This document shows positions 50,594 to 59,568 of a stretch of DNA of 64,000 nucleotides, piece by piece. The stretch is from DASSUW01 sp963849695. GTDB lineage: Bacteria; Actinomycetota; Thermoleophilia; Solirubrobacterales; Solirubrobacteraceae. The DNA is taken from contig CAWKIT010000026.1 in the NCBI GenBank assembly GCA_963849695.1, forward strand, positions 127,610-191,609, given 5' to 3'. The notes under the pieces are model-generated. The model did not search any database. It was not told where the DNA came from and saw only the letters and a list, made by a program, of their open reading frames with translations. Numbering within the stretch: position 1 is the stretch's first letter; each line of letters opens with the position of its first letter. A program made the position numbers and the translations under genes.

Positions 50594-50827
50594 GACCGCG
50601 ATCGTCACGTCGACGAGCGCGCCGGGCGGCCCGCCGCCCGCGTTCAGCGTCCCGCCCACGGAGCGCCGGCGGAGCTGATCGTTCACCGACGGGAAGGTAC
50701 AGGCAGCGCCAGGGGTGTCTCACGTTGCAGCGCGGACGCCCCGCGAACAGCCGAGCTCGCAAGCGCGCTCCCAGGACGAAAGCCCGCTACGCCTACCCTG
50801 CATCGAGCGATCGCCCCGACGGCATCC

Positions 50828-52636
50828 ATGGAGTCCCTTCGCAATCCCGGTACGCTCGCGCTGCCGTACGTGGCTGCGCTCGACGGCCTGCGCGCGTTCG
50901 CCGTGGCCGGCGTGCTGCTGTACCACGGCGGCGTGCCGTGGCTTCCCGGCGGCTTCCTCGGCGTCGACCTGTTCTTCGTCCTCAGCGGATTCCTGATCAC
51001 GTCGCTGCTCCTGCGCGAGCTCGACGCGACGGGTGGCATCGACCTGCGCCGGTTCTGGACGCGGCGGGCGCGCCGCCTGCTGCCGGCGGCGTTCCTCGTG
51101 ATCGCCGTCTGCCTGGTCGTGGCGGTCGCCTTCATGCCGGGCGAGGCGGCGCGGGTCCGCACCGACGCACTCGCTTCGTTCGCGTACGTCGGGAATTGGG
51201 CCCAGATCGTGGCCGACCGCTCGTACTTCGCCGGCTTCGAGCGGCCGTCGCTGCTCCAGCACCTGTGGTCGCTCGCGGTCGAGGAGCAGTTCTACCTGCT
51301 GTGGCCGCTGCTGCTGGTGGCCTGTCTGCGGCGGTTCGGACGCCGCGGTGCCGCGCGGCTCGCGCTGGCCGGGGCGATCACCTCGGCGGTCTTGATGGCG
51401 GTGCTGTTCACGCCCGGCCAGGACCCGTCGCGGGTCTACTTCGGGACCGACACGCACGCGTCGGGGCTGCTGATCGGGGTCCTGCTCGCGTTCCTGTGGC
51501 CGCTCCGCGAGCTCCGATCGGCGCCGAAGCCGGGCGCCCGGCTGCTGCTCGACGCCGGCGCGGTCGCCGGTCTCGCGGCGGTGGTCGTCGCGATGGCGAC
51601 ATGGCATGACTACGACCCGATCGTGTACCGCGGCGGGTTGCTGGCGTTCGCGATCGCGGCGGCCGCGCTGATCGGCGCCCTCGCCCACCCGGCGTGCCGG
51701 GTCGCGCGCGTGGCAGGCGCCGCACCGCTGCGCTGGATCGGGCAGCGCAGCTACGGCATCTACCTCTGGCACTGGCCGGTGATGGCGCTCACGCGCCCCG
51801 AGATCGACGTGCCGTGGAGCCGCGCGGTCCTCCTCCCGCTCCAGATCGCGGCGACCGTGGCGCTCGCCGCGGCGTCCTATCGCTGGGTCGAGCAGCCGTT
51901 CCGGAGCGGCCAGGCGGGACGGGAGCTCAAGGCGTGGCTCGACCGCCGCACGCCGCGGCGCCGGCTCGCGATCGCCATGAGTGGACTGCTCGCCTTCGGG
52001 CTGGCAACGGCCTGGACCGCCGGCGCCGGCGCGCCGCCGCAGCGCACCGCGTTCGCCACCGCCCCGACGACGGCCGCCGCCGCCCGGCTCGACGCGCCAC
52101 GCGCGTACCGCCCCGACGTCATGCGGCCGGCCCGCGACCGCAAGCCGCTGGCCGTCGGCGCCTCCGTCATGCTCGCGGCCCAGCAGGCGCTCGCGCGCCA
52201 CGCGACGGTCGACGCCGCCGTCGCGCGCCAGCCGTCCGACGTCGTCGCCCGGCTCGACGCGTACCGGGCCGCCCAGCGGCTCCCGAGCCGGGTGGTCGTC
52301 CAGATCGGCGAGAACGGCCCGCTGTGGTCCGACGACATGCGCGCGCTGCGACACGCCCTCCGGGGCGTCGAACGGGTCGTGATCGTCAACGTCCGCGTGC
52401 CGCGGAGCTGGGTCGCCCAGGTCAACGAGACGCTCGAGCAGGCCGCTGCGAGCTGGCCCGCGGCCCGGGTCGTCGACTGGTACGAGGCGAGCGCCCGCGG
52501 CGGCCTGCTCTACGAGGACGCGACGCATCCCACCGCCCGCGGCGCGCGCGTGTACGCGAGCCTGGTCGAACGCGCGCTGGGCGGCGTCGACTGCATGATG
52601 GCCGACACGCCTTGCGCCGGTAGATCGCCTCGGTAA
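50828..52636 (+). CDS. Acyltransferase-3 (OafA/YrhL) membrane protein with SGNH-like C-terminus
   Basis: A 602-aa protein. Residues about 10-370 form the acyltransferase-3 membrane domain with about ten helices. The signature starts at ALDGLRAFAVAGVLLYHGGVPWLPGGFLGVDLFFVLSGFLI and includes RFWTRRARRLLPA and SLAVEEQFYLLWPL. The C-terminal approximately 200 residues look like an SGNH hydrolase whose first block GDS is GAS (AVGASVMLA), while the last block EDATHP keeps D and H. It would acetylate cell-surface glycan or lipids. The altered block suggests a weakened or non-hydrolytic second domain. Confidence 0.9.
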   Translation: MESLRNPGTLALPYVAALDGLRAFAVAGVLLYHGGVPWLPGGFLGVDLFFVLSGFLITSLLLRELDATGGIDLRRFWTRRARRLLPAAFLVIAVCLVVAVAFMPGEAARVRTDALASFAYVGNWAQIVADRSYFAGFERPSLLQHLWSLAVEEQFYLLWPLLLVACLRRFGRRGAARLALAGAITSAVLMAVLFTPGQDPSRVYFGTDTHASGLLIGVLLAFLWPLRELRSAPKPGARLLLDAGAVAGLAAVVVAMATWHDYDPIVYRGGLLAFAIAAAALIGALAHPACRVARVAGAAPLRWIGQRSYGIYLWHWPVMALTRPEIDVPWSRAVLLPLQIAATVALAAASYRWVEQPFRSGQAGRELKAWLDRRTPRRRLAIAMSGLLAFGLATAWTAGAGAPPQRTAFATAPTTAAAARLDAPRAYRPDVMRPARDRKPLAVGASVMLAAQQALARHATVDAAVARQPSDVVARLDAYRAAQRLPSRVVVQIGENGPLWSDDMRALRHALRGVERVVIVNVRVPRSWVAQVNETLEQAAASWPAARVVDWYEASARGGLLYEDATHPTARGARVYASLVERALGGVDCMMADTPCAGRSPR

Positions 52637-52646
52637 GGGTGTCTCG

Positions 52647-53972
52647 ATGCCCGACACGGCCTCGGTGCAGGAACAGCTGTCGCCGGGCGAGCGTTCGCGT
52701 ACCTGGCGCGTGCGCTTCCTCGCGCGCGAGCGGCTCGCGCGCAGCCTGACCATCGTTCCGAGCCTCTACATCGTCGGCGCGCTGGCGCTGGCGGAGGCGA
52801 TCCCGCTGATCGAAGGCGAGCGCGATGTCCTCGCGCTCGGGCTCGACGCCGACTCTGCCCGCACGTTGCTGTCGGCCATGGCGGCCGGGATGATCGCGTT
52901 CACGGGGCTGGTCGTCTCGATCGCGGTCGTCGTCGTTCAGTTCGGCGCGAGCCAGTACACGCCGCGGCTGGTGGGACTCTTCCGGCGCGACCCCGTGGTC
53001 AAGCACTCGCTGGGCATCTTCATCGCCCCGGCGATCTTCGCGCTCGTGTCCCTGCGGGTCATCGGCAGCGACGGCTCGAGCGTCGTCCCGAGCCTCACCG
53101 TGACCGGCAGCTTCGTGCTGCTGATCGCCGCCGTCCTCGCGTTCTTCGTACTCGTCAGCTTGCTGCTCGACCTCCTGCGCCCGCGCCGCGTCATCGCGCA
53201 GATGGTCGACCTCGCCGAGCATGCCGTCGTCGACGCCTACCCCTTCGCGTTCCGGGAGGCGCCGGAGCTCGACGCACCGCCACCGGTCGAGCACGCGACG
53301 ATCGTCCGCCACGAGGGCCACAGCGGGGTCCTCTCGGCGCTCGACCGCGCGCGGATCGTCCGGGCGGCGACGGCCGCCGACGCCCTGGTCGAGATCGAGA
53401 CCGGAATCGGCGGGTTCGTGCCGAAGGGAGCGCCGCTGTTCCGGGTCTGGGGCGGCGCCGGCCGGCTCGACTCGCGCGAGCTCCAGCGGGCGGCGATCGT
53501 CGCCGAGGAGCGCACGGTCGCGCAGGACCCGGCGTTCGCCATCCGCGCGATCGTCGACATCGCCCTGCGCGCGCTCTCGCCCGCGGTCAACGACCCCACC
53601 ACCGCCGTGCAGGCGCTCGACGGGCTCGACGTCCTGCTCGGAGACCTCGCCCAGCGCGACCTCGACCGGCGGAGCTTCACCGACGAGGACGGCCGCCTCC
53701 GGCTCGCATATCCGAATCCCGGATGGCGCGAGCTGCTCGATCTCTCGCTCACCGAGATCCGGCACTACGGCGCGAGCTCTCCGCAGATCGCGCGGCGCCT
53801 GCGAGCGCTGCTGCTCGAGCTGATGGAGCACACGCCGGAGCTGCGGCACGAGGCGGTGTCCGAGCAGCTCGCTCGCCTCGACCGGGCCGTGGCGGCCGCA
53901 TACTCGGACCCGATCGAGCGCGCCCACGCGGAGGCGCCCGATCACCTCGGCATCGGCGGCGCCGTCCGCTGA
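52647..53972 (+). CDS. DUF2254 family membrane protein
   Basis: A 441-aa protein. Four hydrophobic helices lie in the first approximately 180 residues (LTIVPSLYIVGALALAEAIPL, LLSAMAAGMIAFTGLVVSIAVVVVQFGASQYTPRLVG, then two more). A large soluble C-terminal domain follows, containing RALSPAVNDPTTAVQALDGLDVLL, the DUF2254 hallmark. The family has been discussed as a channel-like or envelope protein but no activity is established. It starts 10 bp after the acyltransferase stop, so the two form an operon. Confidence 0.92.
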   Translation: MPDTASVQEQLSPGERSRTWRVRFLARERLARSLTIVPSLYIVGALALAEAIPLIEGERDVLALGLDADSARTLLSAMAAGMIAFTGLVVSIAVVVVQFGASQYTPRLVGLFRRDPVVKHSLGIFIAPAIFALVSLRVIGSDGSSVVPSLTVTGSFVLLIAAVLAFFVLVSLLLDLLRPRRVIAQMVDLAEHAVVDAYPFAFREAPELDAPPPVEHATIVRHEGHSGVLSALDRARIVRAATAADALVEIETGIGGFVPKGAPLFRVWGGAGRLDSRELQRAAIVAEERTVAQDPAFAIRAIVDIALRALSPAVNDPTTAVQALDGLDVLLGDLAQRDLDRRSFTDEDGRLRLAYPNPGWRELLDLSLTEIRHYGASSPQIARRLRALLLELMEHTPELRHEAVSEQLARLDRAVAAAYSDPIERAHAEAPDHLGIGGAVR

Positions 53973-53984
53973 CCGCCGATGCCG

Positions 53985-54713
53985 TCAGTCGACCCGGCGC
54001 ACGACGGCCGGCTCGGTCTGCGCGTGCAGCGGGGTGCGGCCGCGCTTGCCCGCCGGCTCGACGATCCCGATCGTCCGCAGGCAGTACAGCGTGCGCTGGG
54101 CCAGCAGCGTGCTGCACCGCAGATGGGCGGCGAGCTCGCGCGTGCTGAACGGCTCGAGCGGCAACGCGGGCAGCGCTGCGAGGATGTCCTCCGGCGTCCG
54201 CAGCGCCACCCGGTCGAGGACCTCGACCAGCCGCCGCTCTCCCGGATCTCGGGTGCGGCCCCGGGTCGTCGTCGGTCGAGGGCGGCGGATGTGATCCTCA
54301 CGCAGCAACAGCACCTCGATCGTGAGGTTCGGGTGAGACAGCAGCGACGGAAACGCGACCAGCTTGTCGAACACGGCCACCGCCGTCGCGCGCTTCGGCG
54401 ACCTGCGCGCACCGAGCATCTCGCCGTGCTCGTCGACCCGAACGATCCGGCGCTCGGCCGCCACGGGGTGCACGACCCGGACCCGGTACTCGTCGAGCAG
54501 GGCGTCGAGCTTGTTGCCGAGCGCGCCGAAGCCGCCCGTCTGCACCTCGACCAACTCGCCGTCGGCACGGACGAGGTCGATCACGAACCGCCCCACCGGC
54601 ACCTCCAGGCGGTCGCCCGGCTCGGCCAGCAGCGCCTTCACCGCGGAGTGAAGCGGACCCTCGCGCAGCACCCCGATACTCGAGACCACCACCCGCGGCC
54701 GAACGTACCGCAT
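53985..54713 (-). CDS. DUF8091-like protein with a restriction-endonuclease-like fold
   Basis: A 242-aa protein. The N-terminal half has REGPLHSAVKALLAEPGDRLEVPVGRFVIDLVRADGELVEVQTGGFGALGNKLDALL. The D ... E-V-Q-T pattern resembles a PD-(D/E)xK core (D, then E-x-Q). The C-terminal part carries a winged-helix-like region (FSTRELAAHLRCSTLLAQRTLYCLRTIGIV). The family is widespread in Chloroflexi and Actinobacteria without known function. ATG 54713 is preferred to TTG 54740, since the latter lies in the PadR promoter. The gene is divergent from padR. Confidence 0.75.
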   Translation of the reverse strand: MRYVRPRVVVSSIGVLREGPLHSAVKALLAEPGDRLEVPVGRFVIDLVRADGELVEVQTGGFGALGNKLDALLDEYRVRVVHPVAAERRIVRVDEHGEMLGARRSPKRATAVAVFDKLVAFPSLLSHPNLTIEVLLLREDHIRRPRPTTTRGRTRDPGERRLVEVLDRVALRTPEDILAALPALPLEPFSTRELAAHLRCSTLLAQRTLYCLRTIGIVEPAGKRGRTPLHAQTEPAVVRRVD

Positions 54714-54733
54714 CCCGGGGACGTCGCCCCGGC

Positions 54734-54762
54734 TTGACAATAGGAAGATATCTTCCTATTCT
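54734..54762 (+). promoter_or_regulatory. Strong sigma-70 promoter of the PadR operon
   Basis: TTGACA (54734-54739) and TATTCT (54757-54762) are separated by exactly 17 bp. Transcription should begin at about 54769, so the ATG at 54770 would be leaderless. Confidence 0.8.
54739..54760. promoter_or_regulatory. PadR operator: perfect 22-bp palindrome
   Basis: The arms AATAGGAAGAT and ATCTTCCTATT meet without a gap. The palindrome fills the spacer of the promoter and touches both hexamers, so binding would block RNA polymerase; this supports autorepression by PadR. Confidence 0.85.
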
Positions 54763-54769
54763 GCCCGGC

Positions 54770-55123
54770 ATGTCGCGGCGCAAGCCTGGAACGCTGCTGC
54801 CCCTCGAGGCCGAGATCCTCGAGGTGGCGCTGTCGATGCAGCGTTCCGGGCACGCCACCTTCCACGGCTTCGGTCTTGCCCACGCCATGCGAGAGCAGGG
54901 CGCGTCACGGTCCTTGACCGCCCACGGAACCTTGTACAAGGCCCTGGGCCGGCTCGAGGATTTCGGTCTGCTCAGCTCCCGGTGGGAGGACGCAGCGGCG
55001 GCTGAAGGACGACCGCGGCGGCGACAGTACGAGCTCACCGGGCAGGGAGCGCGCACGGCCGAGCGAGCGCTTGCCGACGAGGCCACCGGACTTGCCCCAC
55101 GCGTCGCCTCGGAGCCCGCATGA
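54770..55123 (+). CDS. PadR family transcriptional regulator
   Basis: A 117-aa winged-helix regulator: LLPLEAEILEVALSMQRSGHATFHGFGLAHAMREQG, a turn (LTAHGTLYKALGRLEDFGLLSSRWED) that is the PadR recognition part, and a wing ending RRQYELTGQGARTAERAL. The short C-terminus is that of the small PadR subfamily. ATG 54770 begins where the promoter start point falls, so translation is leaderless. It overlaps the following membrane gene by 4 bp (ATGA). The signal it senses is unknown. Confidence 0.92.
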   Translation: MSRRKPGTLLPLEAEILEVALSMQRSGHATFHGFGLAHAMREQGASRSLTAHGTLYKALGRLEDFGLLSSRWEDAAAAEGRPRRRQYELTGQGARTAERALADEATGLAPRVASEPA

Positions 55124-55692
55124 AGCCGGAGCGCATGGCCGGGCTGGTGGCCCGGTGGGTGCGGTTCTACACGCGGGACCTGCCCACGCCGATCGCCCGG
55201 CGTCGAATCGACGAGATCGACGCCGACCTCCACGACCACATCGCCCATGACCGCGCCCACGGGACCGGCGATCGGCGCATCGCCCTCAGCATCGCGGCGC
55301 GAATGGTCCGTGGCATGGCCGCCGACGCCTCATGGCGCGGCCGGATGAACCCCCATCCCTCAACGCGGAAGGAAGTGATGAAGCGCGTCGCGGTCGTGAC
55401 AACGGTGATTCTGCTGCTGCCGCTGTTGGCGATGCAGTTCACCGATGAAGTGAACTGGGGTGTGTTCGACTTCGTGTTCGCCGGAGCCGTCCTGGGAGGA
55501 ACCGGTGTTCTGCTCGAGCTGGCGGCCAGGAAGCCCCGCACCATCGCCTACCGAGTCGCCGCCGCCGCGGTCGGCGTCGCCGCCATCGTGCTCGGGGAGG
55601 CAGACGACGCGCCCGGCCTGGTGCTCTTCGGTTGCCTGCTGATCGCCGGCACGATCGCGCTGGCGGTCAGGACCGCTCTGCGCACCGAGTAG
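55120..55692 (+). CDS. Membrane protein co-transcribed with PadR
   Basis: A 190-aa protein. The soluble start (LVARWVRFYTRDLPTPIARRRIDEIDADLHDHIAHDR) resembles the helical prefix domain found in proteins downstream of PadR regulators. Four hydrophobic helices follow from residue about 87 (RVAVVTTVILLLPLLAMQF, VFAGAVLGGTGVLLELAA, YRVAAAAVGVAAIVLG, LVLFGCLLIAGTIALAV). PadR-linked membrane proteins often respond to membrane-active compounds. No enzyme or transport motif is visible. Confidence 0.82.
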   Translation: MKPERMAGLVARWVRFYTRDLPTPIARRRIDEIDADLHDHIAHDRAHGTGDRRIALSIAARMVRGMAADASWRGRMNPHPSTRKEVMKRVAVVTTVILLLPLLAMQFTDEVNWGVFDFVFAGAVLGGTGVLLELAARKPRTIAYRVAAAAVGVAAIVLGEADDAPGLVLFGCLLIAGTIALAVRTALRTE

Positions 55693-55875
55693 CGACCACC
55701 AGGCCCGCTTCCCAGCCCAGGCGCCGGAGGTCCGCACGAGCACGCGCGCCGGAGCGGATTTCCGCGCGCCCGCCGTGGAACGCGCGGGACGAGCCGCTAC
55801 CGTCCCGAGGCGAAACGCCATGGCGACCTGCACCCATCGCAACCACCTCGAGCGTATGTCCGTCCTGCGCGGCGC

Positions 55876-56790
55876 ATGAGCTGGCCCGGCCTGCCGTACG
55901 ACGCCTGGAGCGCGACCTGCGACACGCTCCACGCCCACACCCAGGTCCTGGGCAAGCTCGCGGCTACCATCGCGCCGCCCGAGCCGCAGCTCCAGCACGC
56001 GGCGCTGCGGCTCACCGCGCGCGGGTGGGAGACCCACGCGTTGCCGGCGCCCGACGGCTCGGGCGCGTTCGTGGTGGCGCTCGACCTGCACACCCACGAG
56101 GCGGTCGCCGAGCACAGCGACGGCCGCCGGCGGAGCGTCTCGCTCACGCCCGACCGCCAGGTCGGCGAGGTCACGCGCGAGGTCCTGGCCGCGGTCGGTG
56201 AGCTGGTGGGGCCGGTGGCGATCGATCCCGCGCCGCAGGAAGTGGCCTGGACCGCGCCGCTCGACGAGGACACCGAGCACGCGACCTACGACCCCGGGCA
56301 GGTGGCCGCGTACTTCGCGATGGCGACGCGCGCGGCGCTCGTGCTGGCTGCCGTGCGCGCGCCGTACCGCGGGCGCTCGACGCCTGTCAACGCCTGGTGG
56401 GGCTCGTTCGACCTGGCCGTGAACCTCTTCTCGGGCAGGCCGGCGGATCCGCCTTCAGGCGACTTCATCATGCGCAATGCGATGGACTCGCAGGAGATCG
56501 CCGTCGGCTGGTGGCCCGGCGATCCCCGTTACCCGGGCCCCGCCTTCTACGCCTACGCTCATCCCGCACCGCCCGGCTTCGACACGGCCACACTCTCGCC
56601 GGCCGCCGCCCGCTGGGAGCCGTCGCTCGGCGAGTACCTGCTCGACTGGGACGACGTGCGCTCGGCCCCGGAGCCCCACCGGGCGGCGCTCGAGTTCGCG
56701 CGCTCGGCCGTCGAGCACGGCTGCGCGGTCTGCGACTGGGATCCCGAGCTGGCCGGCAGCCTGTCGGGGTCGCCGCCACCGGTCCGCTGA
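55876..56790 (+). CDS. DUF5996 family protein
   Basis: A 304-aa soluble protein. It begins LPYDAWSATCDTLHAHTQVLGKLAATIAPPEPQLQHAALRLTARGW, the DUF5996 start, and later has NAWWGSFDLAVNLFSGR, DSQEIAVGWWPGDPRYPGPAFYAYAHP and LGEYLLDWDDVR. All are strongly conserved Trp/Gly-rich segments of this family. No biochemical function has been established. The fold is likely all cytoplasmic. The 183 bp upstream contain no clear promoter. Confidence 0.9.
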   Translation: MSWPGLPYDAWSATCDTLHAHTQVLGKLAATIAPPEPQLQHAALRLTARGWETHALPAPDGSGAFVVALDLHTHEAVAEHSDGRRRSVSLTPDRQVGEVTREVLAAVGELVGPVAIDPAPQEVAWTAPLDEDTEHATYDPGQVAAYFAMATRAALVLAAVRAPYRGRSTPVNAWWGSFDLAVNLFSGRPADPPSGDFIMRNAMDSQEIAVGWWPGDPRYPGPAFYAYAHPAPPGFDTATLSPAAARWEPSLGEYLLDWDDVRSAPEPHRAALEFARSAVEHGCAVCDWDPELAGSLSGSPPPVR

Positions 56791-56871
56791 GGGCGTGACC
56801 GGCGACCCGAGCGAGCTGCTGTTTCGCGCCACCCGCCAGCGCCGGCGGACAACCGCATCGAGGAGCCGCTC

Positions 56872-57234
56872 ATGAGCACCGTTCACACCCACCACGCGAT
56901 CGACTACGTCGAGATCACGGTGACCGACATCGACGCGGCCAAGGCCTTCTATGCCGCCGCGTTCGGCTGGTCGCTCGTCGACTACGGGCCCGACTACGCG
57001 GGCATCCAGGGCGACGGCAAGGAGATGGGCGGCCTGCGGCGCGACTCGGAGGTCCGGGCCGGCGGCCCGCTCGTGATCCTCTACTCCGAGGATCTCGAGC
57101 GCAGCGCGGACGCGGTCGAGGCCGCCGGCGGAAAGCTCCTCGAGCCGATCTACTCGTTCCCGGGCGGGCGCCGCTTCCACTTCGCCGACCCGGCCGGAAA
57201 CGAGCTGGCCGTCTGGTCCGAGCCGCGGGACTGA
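56872..57234 (+). CDS. VOC family protein
   Basis: A 120-aa single VOC module pair: IDYVEITVTDIDAAKAFYAAAFGWSLVDYG ... MGGLRRD, then GGPLVILYSEDLERSADAVEAAGGKLLEPIYSFPGGRRFHFADPAGNELAVWSEP. The usual metal ligands appear partly replaced (E in VEITV, E in NELAVW). It may be a glyoxalase- or bleomycin-resistance-like protein, for which no substrate can be named. GAGGAGCCGCTC precedes the ATG. The 236-bp gap to the next gene shows no further gene. Confidence 0.9.
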   Translation: MSTVHTHHAIDYVEITVTDIDAAKAFYAAAFGWSLVDYGPDYAGIQGDGKEMGGLRRDSEVRAGGPLVILYSEDLERSADAVEAAGGKLLEPIYSFPGGRRFHFADPAGNELAVWSEPRD

Positions 57235-57470
57235 GCTCGCCATGTGTCGATAGCGGCCTCGTCCGAGTCACTCGAACGGGAAGGCGTGGCCCGGCCCGCC
57301 GCCCCGCAAGCGAGGGCGGCAGGCACGGACCGTCCGGGACGCCGTTCAGCCGGCGAGGGTCGTTCCGGCTGACGGCGCCCGGCGCCGCGATGGAGGAGGG
57401 CTCGCGGCGCGCACACCGCTCCGCCATATCAGGACGGGTCCGGCGCACGGTGGTGACGCGGCGTCCCGGC

Positions 57471-58442
57471 TCACGCGACCTCCTCTGGGACGGGCGCCGC
57501 AGACTGGGCGATGCCGCGCCAGGTGACGACCGCCATCCCGCGCGTCCCCGCGTCGGGCCCCAGCTCGGCCGGGACGATCTCCGGCGCACGGGCGAACGGC
57601 AGATGGTCCTTGAGCCGCGCCCTCAGCGGCTCGAACAGGTAGTCCCCGGCCGCCGCGACTCCGCCCCCGACCACGATCCGCTGCGGGTCGAGGAGGACCA
57701 CGGCGTCGGCGATCGAGATCGCCAGCGCGTCGATCGCCTGGTCCCAGATCTGCCGCGCCGGCTCGTCTCCGGCGACCGCGCGGGCCACCAGGACGTCGGT
57801 CTCGATCTGCTCGCCGCCGCACGCCTCCGCGTAACGCTTCTGCATCCCGCCGGCCGACGCGTAGGCCTCGAGGTGACCGCGCGCGCCGCACCCGCAGTAC
57901 GGGCCGGCGGGGTCGATGGTCATGTGTCCCATCTCGCCGGCGGTGGCGTGGACCCCTGCGTAGGGCCTGCCGCCGATCACGACCGCCGATCCGACGCCCG
58001 TGCCGATGGCGACGAAGACGTGGTCGGCGCTGCCGCGGCCGCTGCCGAGCGCGGCCTCCCCGTGCGCGGCGGCCCGCACGTCGTGGCAGACGAAGACCTG
58101 CAGCCCGGTGCGCTCGACCGCCATCTCGCGGAGCGGGACGTCCCGCCACCCGAGGTTGGGCGCGTCGAGGACGATGCCACGGCCCTCGTCGACAGGGCCC
58201 GGTATCGCGACCCCGATGCCGGCGAGGGCCCTCGCGCCATGGCGCCGCGTCCCCTCCGCGACGAGGTCGTCGATGAGGCCGAGGATCGCCTCGAGCACCG
58301 CCTGCGCGCCCTTGTCGGGACTGGTCTGCCGCCGGTCGCGGAGGAACAGTGACGCGTTGCGGTCGGCCAGCGCGCCCTTCAGCGTCGTGCCGCCGACGTC
58401 CACGACGGCGACATACGCGTCTTCTCCCTGGGCCGGATGCAT
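57471..58442 (-). CDS. ROK-family sugar kinase
   Basis: A 323-aa kinase. The ATP-phosphate loop is VVDVGGTTLKGAL, the ROK zinc site is CGCGARGHLE, the catalytic aspartate lies in the CHDVRAAAHGEA segment, and GTGVGSAVVIGG binds ATP. It would phosphorylate the sugar taken up by the ABC operon, giving the sugar phosphate. The gene is the last of the leftward operon, 50 bp downstream of the binding-protein stop. An ATG at 58484 would add 14 residues; 58442 is the simpler start. Confidence 0.9.
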   Translation of the reverse strand: MHPAQGEDAYVAVVDVGGTTLKGALADRNASLFLRDRRQTSPDKGAQAVLEAILGLIDDLVAEGTRRHGARALAGIGVAIPGPVDEGRGIVLDAPNLGWRDVPLREMAVERTGLQVFVCHDVRAAAHGEAALGSGRGSADHVFVAIGTGVGSAVVIGGRPYAGVHATAGEMGHMTIDPAGPYCGCGARGHLEAYASAGGMQKRYAEACGGEQIETDVLVARAVAGDEPARQIWDQAIDALAISIADAVVLLDPQRIVVGGGVAAAGDYLFEPLRARLKDHLPFARAPEIVPAELGPDAGTRGMAVVTWRGIAQSAAPVPEEVA

Positions 58443-58492
58443 GCGAAGTAGCCCGCCGGGCGCCGCGAGGCGCCCGGCGGACACGGTCGTGC

Positions 58493-59518
58493 CTAGTAGC
58501 CGAGCTCGCTGACCTCGTCGACGTTGTCCTTCGTCACCGTGGTGGCGGCCACCGTGATCTTGGTGGGCACCTCCGGCTCGGCGAGATCCTGCATGCCGGA
58601 GCCCTGGGCGACCAGACGCGCGAGGTTGATCGCCGAGGACGACATCGACGGGTTGTAGAGGAAGGTCGCGCGGTAGAGACCGCCGGCCTTGATCCGGTCC
58701 ATCGCTGCCTTAGAGCCGCCGGCGCCGGTGAGGAACATCTCGCCCTCGCGGCCGGCGTTCTCGATGGCGGCCACGACGCCCTCGGCCATGTCGTCGTCAT
58801 GCGTGTAGACGGCGTCGATGCTGTCCTGGGCCTGGAGGATGTTCTCCATCACGGTGAGTCCCTTGTCGGGCAGGAAGTCGGCCGGCTGACTGGCGACGAT
58901 CTTGATGCCGCCCTCGCAACGCCGCTGGATGGCGTCCTTGAAGCCCTGTGAGCGCTCCTCGGTGACCGAGATGCCGGCGATGCCCTGGATCTCCACGACG
59001 TTGCCCTTGCACTTGAGCTCGTCGGCGAAATAGTTGCCCGCCTGGTAGCCGATGCCGTAGTTGTCGCCGGTGATCAGCGTGCGGTAGGCGCCATCCTCGC
59101 TGAACTCGCGGTCGACGTTGATCACCGGGATGCCCGCTTCCATCGCCTTGAGCGCGACCGGCGTCAGCGCGTCGCCCTCGTTGGGCAGCACGACGAGCGC
59201 GTCCGGCTTGCCGGCGATCAGGGTCTCGATCTGATCGGCCTGGGCGGCCGTGTCGGTGACGCCCTCGGCCAGCTTGAGCGTGACGCCCTCGAGCTCGTCG
59301 GCCTGCTTGCGGGCGTTGTCCGTGATCGCGGCCATCCACCCGTGATCCGCGCCGGGGGCGCTGAAGGCGATCGTGACCGGCTTGGACTGCGCCGGCGATC
59401 CCTTCTCCTGCTTGACGGTGCTGGCGCTGTCGCCCCCGCCCTCGTCGTCGCTGCCACAGGCGGCGACGCCGAGTGCCAGGGCGGCGCACAAGGGGATGAC
59501 GAGACGCTTGATGGACAT
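58493..59518 (-). CDS. Sugar-binding lipoprotein of the ABC importer (periplasmic-binding family 4)
   Basis: A 341-aa substrate-binding protein. The signal ends in a lipobox ALGVAACGSD, so Cys-21 would carry lipid. A Gly/Ser linker is followed by the RbsB/LacI-type fold: VTIAFSAPGADHGWMAAITDNARKQADEL, DALVVLPNEGDALTPVALKAMEAGIPVINVDREF, AVYTHDDDMAEGVVAAI and GAGGSKAAMDRI. A strong AGGAGGAG site precedes the ATG at 59518. It delivers the sugar to the permease at 59569. The exact sugar is unknown. Confidence 0.95.
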   Translation of the reverse strand: MSIKRLVIPLCAALALGVAACGSDDEGGGDSASTVKQEKGSPAQSKPVTIAFSAPGADHGWMAAITDNARKQADELEGVTLKLAEGVTDTAAQADQIETLIAGKPDALVVLPNEGDALTPVALKAMEAGIPVINVDREFSEDGAYRTLITGDNYGIGYQAGNYFADELKCKGNVVEIQGIAGISVTEERSQGFKDAIQRRCEGGIKIVASQPADFLPDKGLTVMENILQAQDSIDAVYTHDDDMAEGVVAAIENAGREGEMFLTGAGGSKAAMDRIKAGGLYRATFLYNPSMSSSAINLARLVAQGSGMQDLAEPEVPTKITVAATTVTKDNVDEVSELGY

Positions 59519-59568
59519 GTGTACTCCTCCTCTGCGTTGAACGGTTGTCTCGGGTGCTTGCTTGCTGG

